Assembly: GCF_900091465.1 (NCBI RefSeq)
Contig: NZ_FMHV01000002.1
Coordinates: forward strand, 124,001 to 188,000
Reading direction: 5' to 3'
Origin: Micromonospora rhizosphaerae
GTDB taxonomy: Bacteria > Actinomycetota > Actinomycetes > Mycobacteriales > Micromonosporaceae
DNA: 64,000 nt
This document shows positions 56,016 through 64,000 of the stretch, piece after piece (within the stretch, counting starts at the first letter, position 1; every line of letters starts with the position of its first letter). The notes below the pieces were generated by a model, which worked only from the letters and a program-made list of their open reading frames with translations, was not told the origin of the DNA and made no database searches. The translations under genes were made by a program, and so were the position numbers.

Positions 56016-57512
56016 TCAGCGGCTTTCATCCCCCGCCACAACTCCATGATCGACGCGGTGGGAGACGGCGGCCGCGAGGCGGCGGGGGGTGAGGTGGTAG
56101 GCGCGGAGCAGGGGGAGCGGGGCGGCGACGAAGAGGGCGGGGAGGACGGTGAAGCCGAGCAGGACGCCGAGGCGGGCGGTGCCGGACTGGGCGGCCGCCA
56201 CTCCGGTGGACGACGAGGTGTAGCCGGTGAGCTGGAGGACCAGGCCGTAGATGCCGGGGCCGAGGGCGAGCCCGAATGTCTCCCCCGCCGTCCAGAGGCC
56301 GGTGAGCACGCCGGCCTGCCGCCGACCGGTGCGCACTGTGTCGTACGCGATGCAGTCCGGGAGCATGGCCAGCGCGAAGACCTGCTGGCCGGCGTACCCG
56401 ACGCCGACCAACGCCACCAGCGGGTAGACCGCGGCGGCCGGGGCCGCGGGCGCGGCAACCAGGGCCGCCGCGCCCAGCGCGAAGCTCACCGACGCGGCGA
56501 CCAGGGCGGCCAGCTTCCCGATCCGGGCGCCGACCCGGGTCCAGAGCGGCATGACCAGCAGGGCCGGCCCGACGAAGCAGGCGAAGAGCAGGGTCGGCCC
56601 GGTCTGCGGGTCGCGCAGCACCTGGTCGGCGAAGTAGCTGACCCCCGCCAGCATCGTCGCCACGCCGGCGGACTGCACCACGAAGCAGACCAGCAGGGCC
56701 CGGAAGGGCCGGTTCCGGCCAGCGACCGCGAGCTGGGCCCGCAGACTGGGCTCGCTCTCCCCGACCGCGCCGGTCGGGGCGGACCGGGTGCCGAGGAAGG
56801 CGCCGACCGCGCCGGCCATGATCAGCGCGGCGACGAAGAGCCCCATCCAGCGGTGCCCCGCCACGCCCTCTCCGCCGATGGTCACCACCATCGGCGCCAC
56901 CGCACCGGAGACCAGGATGGCCAGCGCCAGCACCGCGATCCGCCAGCTCATCAGCCCGGTACGTTCCGCGTAGTCGTCGGTCAGCTCGGCCGGCATGGCT
57001 ACGTAGGGCACCTGGAAGAAGGCGAACGCGGTCGCGGTGGCCAGGAACGCCACCGCCACGTACGCCCCGGCAGCCGGCCCGGCGCCGAACGGGGCGGCGA
57101 AGATGCCAGCGAAGAGCACGGCCAGCGCCAGCCCGGCGACCAGCAGGTACGGACGGCGGGCGCCCCAGCGGGACCGCGTGCGGTCGGAGATCCGCCCGGC
57201 CACGGGGTTGATCAGCACGTCCCACGCCTTCGGCAGGAGCACCAGCAGCGCCGCGACGCCCGCCGCCACGCCCAGCGTGTCGGTCAGGTACGGCAGCAGG
57301 AGCAGCCCCGGCACCGTCCCGAACGCGCCGGTGGCCAGCGACCCCAGCGCGTAGCCGGCGTGCACCCGGCGTGGCAGGCGGTCCGGCGGCATCGGGCCGG
57401 CGGCCGGAACCCGCCCGACCGGGTCGGCGGTGACCCGCGGCCCGGGCACGGCGGGCGCCTCGGCCCGGGACGGACCGGCGGCGCGATTCGACGACCTCTC
57501 CGGCACGTCCAT
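56016..57512 (-). CDS. MFS_2/GPH-type transporter
   Basis: 498 aa, 12 membrane helices after a ~50-residue polar N-terminal extension. GRISDRTRSRWGARRPYLLV between helices 2 and 3 is the sugar:cation symporter (GPH/MFS_2) signature. May transport glycosides or lysolipids; unknown. The ATG start may be upstream of the real one, given the non-conserved extension (alternative near MPPDRLPRR). 27 bp upstream of the PLP enzyme on the same strand. Confidence 0.86.
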   Translation of the reverse strand: MDVPERSSNRAAGPSRAEAPAVPGPRVTADPVGRVPAAGPMPPDRLPRRVHAGYALGSLATGAFGTVPGLLLLPYLTDTLGVAAGVAALLVLLPKAWDVLINPVAGRISDRTRSRWGARRPYLLVAGLALAVLFAGIFAAPFGAGPAAGAYVAVAFLATATAFAFFQVPYVAMPAELTDDYAERTGLMSWRIAVLALAILVSGAVAPMVVTIGGEGVAGHRWMGLFVAALIMAGAVGAFLGTRSAPTGAVGESEPSLRAQLAVAGRNRPFRALLVCFVVQSAGVATMLAGVSYFADQVLRDPQTGPTLLFACFVGPALLVMPLWTRVGARIGKLAALVAASVSFALGAAALVAAPAAPAAAVYPLVALVGVGYAGQQVFALAMLPDCIAYDTVRTGRRQAGVLTGLWTAGETFGLALGPGIYGLVLQLTGYTSSSTGVAAAQSGTARLGVLLGFTVLPALFVAAPLPLLRAYHLTPRRLAAAVSHRVDHGVVAGDESR

Positions 57513-57544
57513 GGCGCGGAATGCTACTCAGGCTATGGCCCGGG

Positions 57545-57859
57545 TCATATCCCCTCGTCGGGCGACCAGGCCGCCGCCGCCATGTCCACCCCGGAGGCGC
57601 GCAACGGGCAGCCCTCGGCCCGCAGCCGGGCCCGCGCCTCGATCTCGTGCCCCGGGGGCAGCCGGCCGGCCGAGTTCACCACCCGGTGCCAGGGCACCCC
57701 GCCCCCGTGCCGTGCCATGATCGAGCCGACCAGCCGCGCCGACGACCGTCCCGAACGCTCGGCCAGCGCGTCGGCCACCGCCCCGTACGACATCACCCGG
57801 CCCGGCGGGATCCGCTCGACCAGGTCGAGCACCGCCTCGACGTACTCGTCAGGTGTCAC
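57545..57859 (-). CDS. alkyltransferase-like (ATL) protein of the MGMT family
   Basis: 104 aa. The DNA-binding HTH and arginine-finger region of MGMT are present (GRVMSYGAVADALAER … ARLVGSIMARHGGGVP), but the active-site PCHR is PWHR (VPWHRVVNSAG), so Trp replaces the alkyl-acceptor Cys. Such ATLs bind O6-alkylguanine and hand it to nucleotide excision repair. GTG start at 57857–57859. Convergent with no gene; divergent from proB. Confidence 0.87.
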   Translation of the reverse strand: MTPDEYVEAVLDLVERIPPGRVMSYGAVADALAERSGRSSARLVGSIMARHGGGVPWHRVVNSAGRLPPGHEIEARARLRAEGCPLRASGVDMAAAAWSPDEGI

Positions 57860-57920
57860 GAGCTGCCACGATATGGGAACGCTGGCGGGTGCGGCGGACC
57901 CGACCGCGCAGAATGGTCGG

Positions 57921-59030
57921 GTGCGCGAAGCAGTCACGACGGCCCGGCGGATCGTCGTCAAGATCGGCTCGTCCTCGCTGACCACGGCGGCGGGCGGGCT
58001 CGACGACGCCCGGGTGGACGAGCTGGTGGACACGCTCGGCGCGCTGGCCGCCGACGGGCGCGAGGTGGTGCTGGTCTCCTCCGGCGCGATCGCCGCCGGC
58101 CTCGCCCCGCTCGGCCTCCCCCGACGCCCGCGCGACCTGGCCACCCAGCAGGCCGCCGCCAGCGTCGGGCAGGGCCTGCTGATCGGCCGGTACGCGACCA
58201 GCTTCGCCCGGCACGGCCGCACCGTCGGGCAGGTGCTGCTCACCGTCGACGACGTGACCCGGCGAGTGCACTACCGCAACGCGTACCGGACCCTGCGCAA
58301 GCTGCTCGACCTGCGGGCGGTGCCGATCGTCAACGAGAACGACACGGTGGCCACCGAGGAGATCCGGTTCGGCGACAACGACCGGCTCGCCGCGCTGGTG
58401 GCCGCGCTGGTCCACGCCGACCTCCTGGTTCTCCTGTCGGACGTGGACGCGCTCTGGACCGGTGACCCGGCCCGCCCGGCGTCCCACCGGATCGCCGAAG
58501 TGCACGGCGAGGCGGATCTCGTCGGCATCGACATCGGCGGGGCCGGGCGCGCCGGGGTCGGCACCGGCGGCATGGTGACCAAGGTCGAGGCGGCCCGGAT
58601 CGCCACCGGCTTCGGCATCCCGGTAGTGCTCACCGCGGCCCCGCTGGCCGCCGAGGCGCTCGCCGGCCAGCCGGTCGGCACGCTCTTCCACCCGGAACGG
58701 CAGCGCCCCGCCGCCCGGCTCTTCTGGCTGGCCCACGCCACCACGCCCCGCGGCCGGCTGCACCTGGACGCGGGGGCGGTGCAGGCCGTGGTGGGCCGGC
58801 GCAAGTCGCTGCTCCCCGCCGGGATCACCGCGGTGGACGGCGCGTTCACAGCCGGGGACCCGGTGGACCTGGTGGACACCGAGGGCGCGTCGGTCGCCCG
58901 CGGGCTGGTCAACTACGACGCGGTGGAGCTGCCGGGACTGCTCGGCCGCTCCACCTCGGAACTCGCCGCGGCGCTCGGCCCGGCGTACGAACGGGAGGTT
59001 GTCCACCGCGACGACCTCGTACTGCTGTGA
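57921..59030 (+). CDS. proB: glutamate 5-kinase
   Basis: 369 aa. Kinase domain ([55 protein letters not shown]) then a C-terminal PUA domain (about 280–360). First step of proline synthesis, phosphorylating glutamate. GTG at 57921; the frame is open far upstream but without coding character. 10 bp before proA, so an operon. Confidence 0.95.
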   Translation: MREAVTTARRIVVKIGSSSLTTAAGGLDDARVDELVDTLGALAADGREVVLVSSGAIAAGLAPLGLPRRPRDLATQQAAASVGQGLLIGRYATSFARHGRTVGQVLLTVDDVTRRVHYRNAYRTLRKLLDLRAVPIVNENDTVATEEIRFGDNDRLAALVAALVHADLLVLLSDVDALWTGDPARPASHRIAEVHGEADLVGIDIGGAGRAGVGTGGMVTKVEAARIATGFGIPVVLTAAPLAAEALAGQPVGTLFHPERQRPAARLFWLAHATTPRGRLHLDAGAVQAVVGRRKSLLPAGITAVDGAFTAGDPVDLVDTEGASVARGLVNYDAVELPGLLGRSTSELAAALGPAYEREVVHRDDLVLL

Positions 59031-59040
59031 GGAGTGCACG

Positions 59041-60282
59041 ATGAGCGTCGTCGAGCAGGCCCGGCGAGCCCGGGACGCCGCGGAGGCGCTGGCCGTCGCC
59101 ACCCGTGCGGCCAAGGACGCCGCGCTTCGCGCGATGGCCGACGCGCTGGTGGCGCGTACGCCGGAGATCCTGGTCGCGAACGCGAGGGATCTGGCGGCCG
59201 GGCGCGAGGCGGGGCTGAGCGCGGCCGTGCTGGACCGGCTCGCCCTGGACGCGGGACGGGTGGCCGGCATCGCGGACGCGCTGCGCCAGATGGCCGCGCT
59301 GCCCGACCCGGTCGGCGAGGTGGTCCGCGGCTCGACCCTGCCGAACGGCCTGGAGCTGCGGCAGATCCGGGTGCCGTTCGGGGTGGTCGGCATCATCTAC
59401 GAGGCCCGGCCGAACGTGACGGTGGACGCCGCCGGGATCTGCCTGAAGTCCGGCAACGCCGCGCTGCTCCGCGGCTCCTCCTCGGCCGCGAATTCGAACG
59501 CGGCGCTGGTCGCGGTGCTCCGGGACGCGGTGGCCGGGGCCGGCCTGCCGGCCGACGCGGTGCAGCTGCTCGACGCCACGTCGCGCGACTCGGTCAAGGA
59601 GCTGATGCGGGCCCGCGGCCTGGTCGACGTGCTGATCCCGCGCGGGGGCGCGTCGCTGATCCGCACGGTGGTCGAGGAGTCGACGGTGCCGGTGATCGAG
59701 ACCGGGGTGGGCAACTGCCACGTCTACGTCGACGCGGCCGCCGACCCGGCCAAAGCGGTGGCGATCACCCTGAACGCCAAGACGCAGCGCCTCTCCACCT
59801 GCAACACGGCCGAGTCGCTGCTGGTCCACGCGGGCATCGCCGACGCGTTCCTACCGGCGATGCTGGCCGCCTTCGCCGACGCCGGGGTCACCGTGCACGG
59901 CGACGCCCGGGTGGCCGCGTACTCCGACGCGGTCGTCCCGGCCACCGACGAGGACTTCGCCACCGAATACCTGTCGGCCGACATCTCGGTCGCCGTCGTC
60001 GACTCGCTCGACGCGGCGGTCGCGCACATCCGGCGGTACGGCACCGGCCACACCGAGGCGATCGTCACCGACTCGGCGAGCGCCGCCCGGGAGTTCGTGG
60101 CCCGGGTCGACGCGGCGGCGGTGATGGTGAACGCCTCCACCCGGTTCACCGACGGCGGCGAGTTCGGCTTCGGCGCGGAGATCGGCATCTCCACCCAGAA
60201 GCTGCACGCCCGCGGCCCGATGGGGCTGCCCGAGCTGACCAGCACCAAGTACGTGGTCACCGGGGACGGTCACCTGCGCTGA
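59041..60282 (+). CDS. proA: gamma-glutamyl phosphate reductase
   Basis: 413 aa aldehyde-dehydrogenase-fold enzyme. Active Cys in [18 protein letters not shown] (~258), [17 protein letters not shown] (~122) and [13 protein letters not shown] (~222) are standard ProA motifs. It makes glutamate-5-semialdehyde with NADPH. ATG at 59041 with GAGGAG 9 nt upstream, directly after proB. Confidence 0.97.
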   Translation: MSVVEQARRARDAAEALAVATRAAKDAALRAMADALVARTPEILVANARDLAAGREAGLSAAVLDRLALDAGRVAGIADALRQMAALPDPVGEVVRGSTLPNGLELRQIRVPFGVVGIIYEARPNVTVDAAGICLKSGNAALLRGSSSAANSNAALVAVLRDAVAGAGLPADAVQLLDATSRDSVKELMRARGLVDVLIPRGGASLIRTVVEESTVPVIETGVGNCHVYVDAAADPAKAVAITLNAKTQRLSTCNTAESLLVHAGIADAFLPAMLAAFADAGVTVHGDARVAAYSDAVVPATDEDFATEYLSADISVAVVDSLDAAVAHIRRYGTGHTEAIVTDSASAAREFVARVDAAAVMVNASTRFTDGGEFGFGAEIGISTQKLHARGPMGLPELTSTKYVVTGDGHLR

Positions 60283-60321
60283 GCGGTACCCGGGGCCCCG
60301 CACCGGGTGGCTCGGCGCCGC

Positions 60322-61365
60322 TCAGGCGGTCGGCGCCGCCGGCTCGGGCGGCGCGGGCTCCGGCGGGGCGGACGGCCCGGCGGGCTCCTGCCGCGGGAGT
60401 GGCACGGTCGGCGGCGGTACGAGCGGAGGCACCACCTCGGACGCGGGCGCCGGGCGCGGTGCCGGCACCACGGTCGGCGACGGCAGCGCGGCCGGCTGCG
60501 GCAGCACGAACGACGTCCCGGCCCCCGGGGCCTCGGGCGTCGTGGGCCGGCAGGCCCGGATCGCCCGGAGCGTGGTGTGCACGTCGAACTGATGGCCGTC
60601 GTCGCTGTCCCAGCCACCGTCGCTGCGCTGCGTCTCGGCGAGCCGCCGGCGCGCCGAGACCAGCAGCCACTGCTCCTCGCCCACCTCGACGTGGCGCAAC
60701 GTCGCGGCCAGCCAGGCCACGTCCGCCGGGGACATCTCCGGGATCCGCTCGGCCAGCACGGCCTGGATCCGCGCCGACTCGTAGTACATCTGCTGGCCGT
60801 GCAGCACGGCCGCGCTGAGCCAGCCCGCGGGGAGGAAGGACGGCCAGCTGCCGTCCGACCTGAGCCCGCCGGCGAGCGACTGCGCGGCGGCGTGCAGGAC
60901 GCCCGCGTAGGCGCCACCGACGCGGTGATCCAGCGGACCGGCGGCGCGGGCGTCAAGGCCCCCGACGGCGAGCCAGAATGCGACGTTGGCGGTGAGGTAG
61001 TACCGGGCCTCGGGGTCACCCGGCTGCGCCCACTCGGGGGCGAAACCGGCCAGCGACGGGTCCTCGTCCCAGCCGCCGTCGGGGAGCTGTCGGGCCGCCA
61101 GCCAGTCCAGCGCGTGCCGGGCCGCCGGGCGGCCGAGCCCGCCGAGGTCGTCCAGCTCGGACAGGCGGAAGCAGGTCGCGTCGACGGACGCGACGTCCGA
61201 TCCCAGGGTGGCCGGCCACCCGCCGCCCGGCGCCTGCCCGGTCTCGGCCGCGTCGAGCAGCTCGGCCGGCACCGGCGCACCGGTGCGCAGCCGGGAGAGG
61301 CGCGCGCGGTCCACCGCGTCCCCATGTGCCACGACGAAGCCGATCGCAGCGTCCAAGTCCACCAC
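60322..61365 (-). CDS. prenyltransferase/squalene-cyclase-repeat protein
   Basis: 347 aa. Repeated QW-like motifs GGGWPATLG, DGGWDEDP, DGSWPSFL and DGGWDSDD along an alpha-toroid-like sequence of ~285 residues, then a Pro-rich tail (PPPTVPLPRQEPAG…). No DxDD acid motif, so it is probably not a cyclase; function is unknown. Start uncertain: GTG at 61363–61365 chosen; 61372–61374 also possible. Convergent with proA. Confidence 0.72.
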   Translation of the reverse strand: MVDLDAAIGFVVAHGDAVDRARLSRLRTGAPVPAELLDAAETGQAPGGGWPATLGSDVASVDATCFRLSELDDLGGLGRPAARHALDWLAARQLPDGGWDEDPSLAGFAPEWAQPGDPEARYYLTANVAFWLAVGGLDARAAGPLDHRVGGAYAGVLHAAAQSLAGGLRSDGSWPSFLPAGWLSAAVLHGQQMYYESARIQAVLAERIPEMSPADVAWLAATLRHVEVGEEQWLLVSARRRLAETQRSDGGWDSDDGHQFDVHTTLRAIRACRPTTPEAPGAGTSFVLPQPAALPSPTVVPAPRPAPASEVVPPLVPPPTVPLPRQEPAGPSAPPEPAPPEPAAPTA

Positions 61366-61446
61366 GGCGGACACGCTACCGGCGCAAACGTGGTTACGCC
61401 TCGGTAGCTCGGCCGAGATGACCCGGCCCACCCCGGGCAGCGAAAA

Positions 61447-61477
61447 GGGGCCCGTCCGGTTAGGAGCGGGCCCCTTC
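61447..61477. terminator. strong bidirectional terminator
   Basis: GGGGCCCG / CGGGCCCC stem with a 12-nt loop, preceded by AAAA and followed by TTCT. Terminates the minus-strand MoeZ-type gene, whose stop is 9 bp to the right. Confidence 0.85.
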
Positions 61478-61485
61478 TCGACGAC

Positions 61486-62667
61486 TCAGTACGCGGGCAG
61501 CGACGGGTCGATCTGCTTGATCCAGGAGAGCACGCCGCCCTGGACGTGCACCGCGTCCCGGAAACCGGCCGCCTTCAGCGCGGCGAGCGCCTCGGCGGAG
61601 CGGACGCCCGACTTGCAGTGCAGCACGATCTGCCGGTCCTGCGGGAGCGTCGCCAGCGCCTCGCCCGAGATGATCTCGCCCTTCGGGATCAGGGTCGAGC
61701 CGGGGATCCGGACGATCTCGTACTCGGCGGGCTCGCGGACGTCGACCAGGAAGATGTCCTTGCCGGCGTCCTGCCACTCCTTGAGCTCCAGCGCGGTGAT
61801 GGTCGAGTCGACCACCGCCTCCTGCGCCTCCTCGGAGACCGCGCCGCAGAAGTCCTCGTAGTCCTCCAGCAGCTCCGTGACCGTCGGGTTCGCGCCGCAG
61901 AGCACGCAGTTCGGGTCCTTACGAACCTTGATCTTGCGGTAGCTCATCTCCAGGGCGTCGTAGACCATGAGCCGGCCGACCAGCGGCTCGCCGATGCCGG
62001 TGAGCAGCTTGATCGCCTCGTTCACCTGGATCGAGCCGATCGAGGCGCAGAGCACGCCGAGCACGCCGCCCTCGGCGCAGGACGGGACCATGCCGGGCGG
62101 CGGCGGCTCCGGGTAGAGGCAGCGGTAGCAGGGGCCGTGCTCGGCCCAGAACACCGAAGCCTGGCCGTCGAAGCGGTAGATCGACCCCCAGACGTACGGC
62201 TTGCCGAGCAGCACCGCCGCGTCGTTGACCATGTAGCGGGTGGCGAAGTTGTCCGTGCCGTCGACGATCAGGTCGTACTGGGAGAAGATCTCCTTGACGT
62301 TGTCCCGGTCCAGCGCGGTGTTGTGGATCTCCACCTTGACCAGCGGGTTGATCTCGCGGATCGACGCGGCGGCGGACTCGGCCTTGGACCGGCCGACGTC
62401 GGAGACGCCGTGGATGATCTGCCGCTGGAGGTTGGACTCGTCGACGGTGTCGAAGTCGATGATGCCGAGCGTGCCGACGCCGGCGGCGGCGAGGTACATC
62501 AGGGCCGGCGAGCCGAGACCGCCCGCGCCGACGCAGAGCACCCGAGCGTTCTTCAGCCGCTTCTGCCCCTCGACACCGACGTCCGGGATGATCAGGTGGC
62601 GCGAGTAGCGGCGGATCTCGTCAACGGTCAGCTCGGCGGCGGGCTCGACGAGCGGGGGCAACGACAC
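61486..62667 (-). CDS. moeZ: MoeZ/MoeB-type adenylyltransferase/sulfurtransferase
   Basis: 393 aa. E1-like ThiF domain (GAGGLGSPALMYLAAAGVGT, ~45; zinc Cys in CYRC and CVLC) fused to a C-terminal rhodanese domain with active Cys in VLHCKSGVRSAEAL (~355). It activates and sulfurates ubiquitin-like sulfur carriers (MoaD, CysO, ThiS). GTG at 62665–62667 with GGGGAG 6 nt upstream; two upstream ATGs lack conservation. Confidence 0.92.
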   Translation of the reverse strand: MSLPPLVEPAAELTVDEIRRYSRHLIIPDVGVEGQKRLKNARVLCVGAGGLGSPALMYLAAAGVGTLGIIDFDTVDESNLQRQIIHGVSDVGRSKAESAAASIREINPLVKVEIHNTALDRDNVKEIFSQYDLIVDGTDNFATRYMVNDAAVLLGKPYVWGSIYRFDGQASVFWAEHGPCYRCLYPEPPPPGMVPSCAEGGVLGVLCASIGSIQVNEAIKLLTGIGEPLVGRLMVYDALEMSYRKIKVRKDPNCVLCGANPTVTELLEDYEDFCGAVSEEAQEAVVDSTITALELKEWQDAGKDIFLVDVREPAEYEIVRIPGSTLIPKGEIISGEALATLPQDRQIVLHCKSGVRSAEALAALKAAGFRDAVHVQGGVLSWIKQIDPSLPAY

Positions 62668-62776
62668 GGTGGACTCCCCGGGATCGGCGTTGGTGAACCG
62701 CGCCATTGTCGCTCGGCAGGGCAGCAATCGGCCATGATGAGCGACACGTAGCCCGACATGCGGGAGCGGGAATAAC

Positions 62777-63709
62777 TCAGACGCCGGCGATTGGACGGCC
62801 CTCGTACCGCGAGCCGTCGACGTACGGCCAGGCGTTCGCGACGCAGCCGTCCAGCCCGTACGTCTGCTGCTGCATCACCGGCGCCGGCCGCCCGGACCCG
62901 GGACACGCCTGGTGCTCCTCACCGAACTCGTGCCCGACCTCGTGGTTGATCACGTACGTCCGGTACACCTCCAGCGGTGCCCCGTAGTCCGGGACCGCCT
63001 CCATCCACCGCGCCAGGTTGATGATCACCCGGCCGGGCAGCCGGCAGGAGGTGTACCGCTCGGTGATCAGGCCGCCTTCGGCGCACATCTGCTCAGAGGT
63101 GGCCGGGGTGGCGAGGTAGATGGTGAAGTCGGCGGCGACCGCCTCGGCCACCCGCTGCACCCGCAGCTCACCGGAGGCGATCCAGCCGCGGCGGTCGCCG
63201 AGCACCTCGTCCACGGTGGCGGCGAAGGCGTCGACGTCCTGCCCGGTGCCCTGCTCGACGGCGACCCGGTAGCGCCGCAGCGGCCCGGAGGACCCGCGTA
63301 CCGGGGAGCGGCCGTCCGCCGCGGCGAAGCTGCCCGAGCCCTCGATCGGGTAGGCGTCGGGTGCCACCCGCGCACCCGGCCCCATCCGCTGCGCCAGCTG
63401 CGGATGGCCGGACGCGGCCGGCGGGGTGTCCGCGGACCGGTGGACCAGGTCGGTCAGGCCGACGGCGGTCGCGCCCACCCCCAAAAGGGCGAGCAGCAGC
63501 AGGAGCGCCCGGCGACGACGACGCCGCATCCGCCGCAGGCTGGGCCGGACCGGCGCAGGGTGGGTCGGCGGGCCGGACCCGGGGTGGGCCGGCCTGCGGT
63601 CGAAATCGAGGCGCGTGCGACCGGTCCCGAGGTCGGCATGCGCGCGACCTGTCCCGGGGTGGGCCGGTGCCCGACCGGCCTCGGGGTCGAAAGGGGACGA
63701 CGGCGGCAT
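62777..63709 (-). CDS. DUF3152 membrane-anchored putative metallopeptidase
   Basis: 310 aa. ~60-residue low-complexity N-terminus, one membrane helix (about 67–87, after RRRRR), then the DUF3152 domain. HEVGHEFGEEHQACPG (~250) has the HExxH-x(4–6)-H zinc protease pattern, and VMQQQTYGLDGC follows. Likely extracellular; substrate is unknown. Tandem with the partial gene to its right. Confidence 0.85.
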   Translation of the reverse strand: MPPSSPFDPEAGRAPAHPGTGRAHADLGTGRTRLDFDRRPAHPGSGPPTHPAPVRPSLRRMRRRRRRALLLLLALLGVGATAVGLTDLVHRSADTPPAASGHPQLAQRMGPGARVAPDAYPIEGSGSFAAADGRSPVRGSSGPLRRYRVAVEQGTGQDVDAFAATVDEVLGDRRGWIASGELRVQRVAEAVAADFTIYLATPATSEQMCAEGGLITERYTSCRLPGRVIINLARWMEAVPDYGAPLEVYRTYVINHEVGHEFGEEHQACPGSGRPAPVMQQQTYGLDGCVANAWPYVDGSRYEGRPIAGV

Positions 63710-63795
63710 GGCACCAGCGTGCCATGCAATCTGGGCGTTAAGCCGCTTTTAGCGCCCTTCCCACCAAAGGCGTCTCATCGACGCGATAGGGATGA

Positions 63796-64000
63796 TCAGA
63801 CCGGCGGCCCGGTGTACCGTCGCCCCTCCACGTAGGGCCAGGGGTTGGCGACGCAGCCGTCGAGGCGGAGCGTCTGCTGCTGCATCACCGGGGCCGGCCG
63901 GCCCACGCCGGGGCAGCGCTCGTGGCGGTACCCCAACTGGTGGCCGATCTCGTGGTTGATCACGTAGAGCCGGTACGTGTCCAGCGGCAGCCCCTCTCGG
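63796..64000 (-). CDS. second DUF3152 protein, C-terminal part (cut by window edge)
   Basis: 68 codons are visible, with [18 protein letters not shown] and [20 protein letters not shown], closely matching the end of the neighbouring DUF3152 protein. The stop is TGA at 63796–63798. It is upstream of, and on the same strand as, its paralogue, so the pair arose by tandem duplication. Confidence 0.9.
   Translation of the reverse strand, partial: REGLPLDTYRLYVINHEIGHQLGYRHERCPGVGRPAPVMQQQTLRLDGCVANPWPYVEGRRYTGPPV

Noticed and set aside
53925..57800. Very long plus-strand open frame running into proB
   Set aside because: It is the antisense/shadow of the IGPGP, PLP-enzyme and MFS genes: extreme Arg/Gly/Pro content and no motifs until the real proB begins at 57921.

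Overview
The window is high-GC actinobacterial chromosome, most likely from Micromonospora or a close Micromonosporaceae relative. This is inferred from gene content and order (tRNA-Trp–secE–nusG–rplK next to hadA/hadB and rpmG, a secondary nuo cluster ending beside htpX), the frequent GTG starts and the very G/C-rich third codon positions. No taxonomic marker was tested by search.

Layout. 1–3,360 is core information-processing DNA on the minus strand: rplK (cut by the window edge), nusG, secE, tRNA-Trp, the HadB/HadA-type dehydratase pair, rpmG, tRNA-Met and tRNA-Thr. A large GGDEF-EAL membrane protein follows (3,492–6,044). From about 6 to 30 kb the DNA is accessory and visibly patchy. It holds a YcnI-like copper protein, a double VOC protein, an ECF sigma/membrane-protein pair, a subtilisin-type protease, and a divergent arsenic cluster (arsR, aquaporin, arsN-like, arsC; and a 49-aa Cys-rich ORF with arsI/cadI). 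Beyond that lie a frameshifted MFS gene, other broken genes, an epoxide hydrolase, a TIGR04222-like gene between inverted repeats, a DUF2975/HTH pair, an acyltransferase and an oxidoreductase. It ends at tRNA-Tyr (29,989–30,072). A 49-bp copy of the 3' half of that tRNA lies at 26,979–27,027 beside a truncated tyrosine recombinase, so 27.0–30.0 kb is a tRNA-Tyr-targeted integrated element, now decayed. A 113-bp sequence that flanks this att site recurs at 16,054–16,166, which suggests an earlier insertion of about 10.7 kb at the same tRNA.

From 30.2 kb the window returns to conserved chromosome: a YajQ-family protein, cupin, LysR/SDR pair, LtrA, a 31-aa membrane protein, an MFS exporter and HtpX. 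A split NADH-dehydrogenase-like cluster (nuoN, M, L, K, J, I, H, C, B; 36.9–51.7 kb) has genes for a glutathionyl-hydroquinone-reductase-like enzyme, a SnoaL-like protein, lipoamide dehydrogenase, a glucose-dehydrogenase-like enzyme and a DUF2252 protein set among the nuo genes. No nuoA, D, E, F or G is present. The last part holds a second ECF sigma/membrane-protein pair, an exported protein made of IGPGP repeats, a PLP-dependent enzyme, an MFS_2-type transporter, an alkyltransferase-like protein, proB–proA, a prenyltransferase-repeat protein, a MoeZ/MoeB-type enzyme and two tandem DUF3152 genes (the second cut by the window edge).

Functional themes: translation and protein export at the left; arsenic (inorganic and organic) resistance in the island; c-di-GMP-related proteins on both sides of the island; a partial complex I that would need subunits from elsewhere; proline biosynthesis and sulfur-carrier activation at the right. 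The most interesting observations are the serial tRNA-Tyr insertion structure, the inverted-repeat cassette around the TIGR04222-like gene, the nuo set without nuoD, and the IGPGP-repeat protein.
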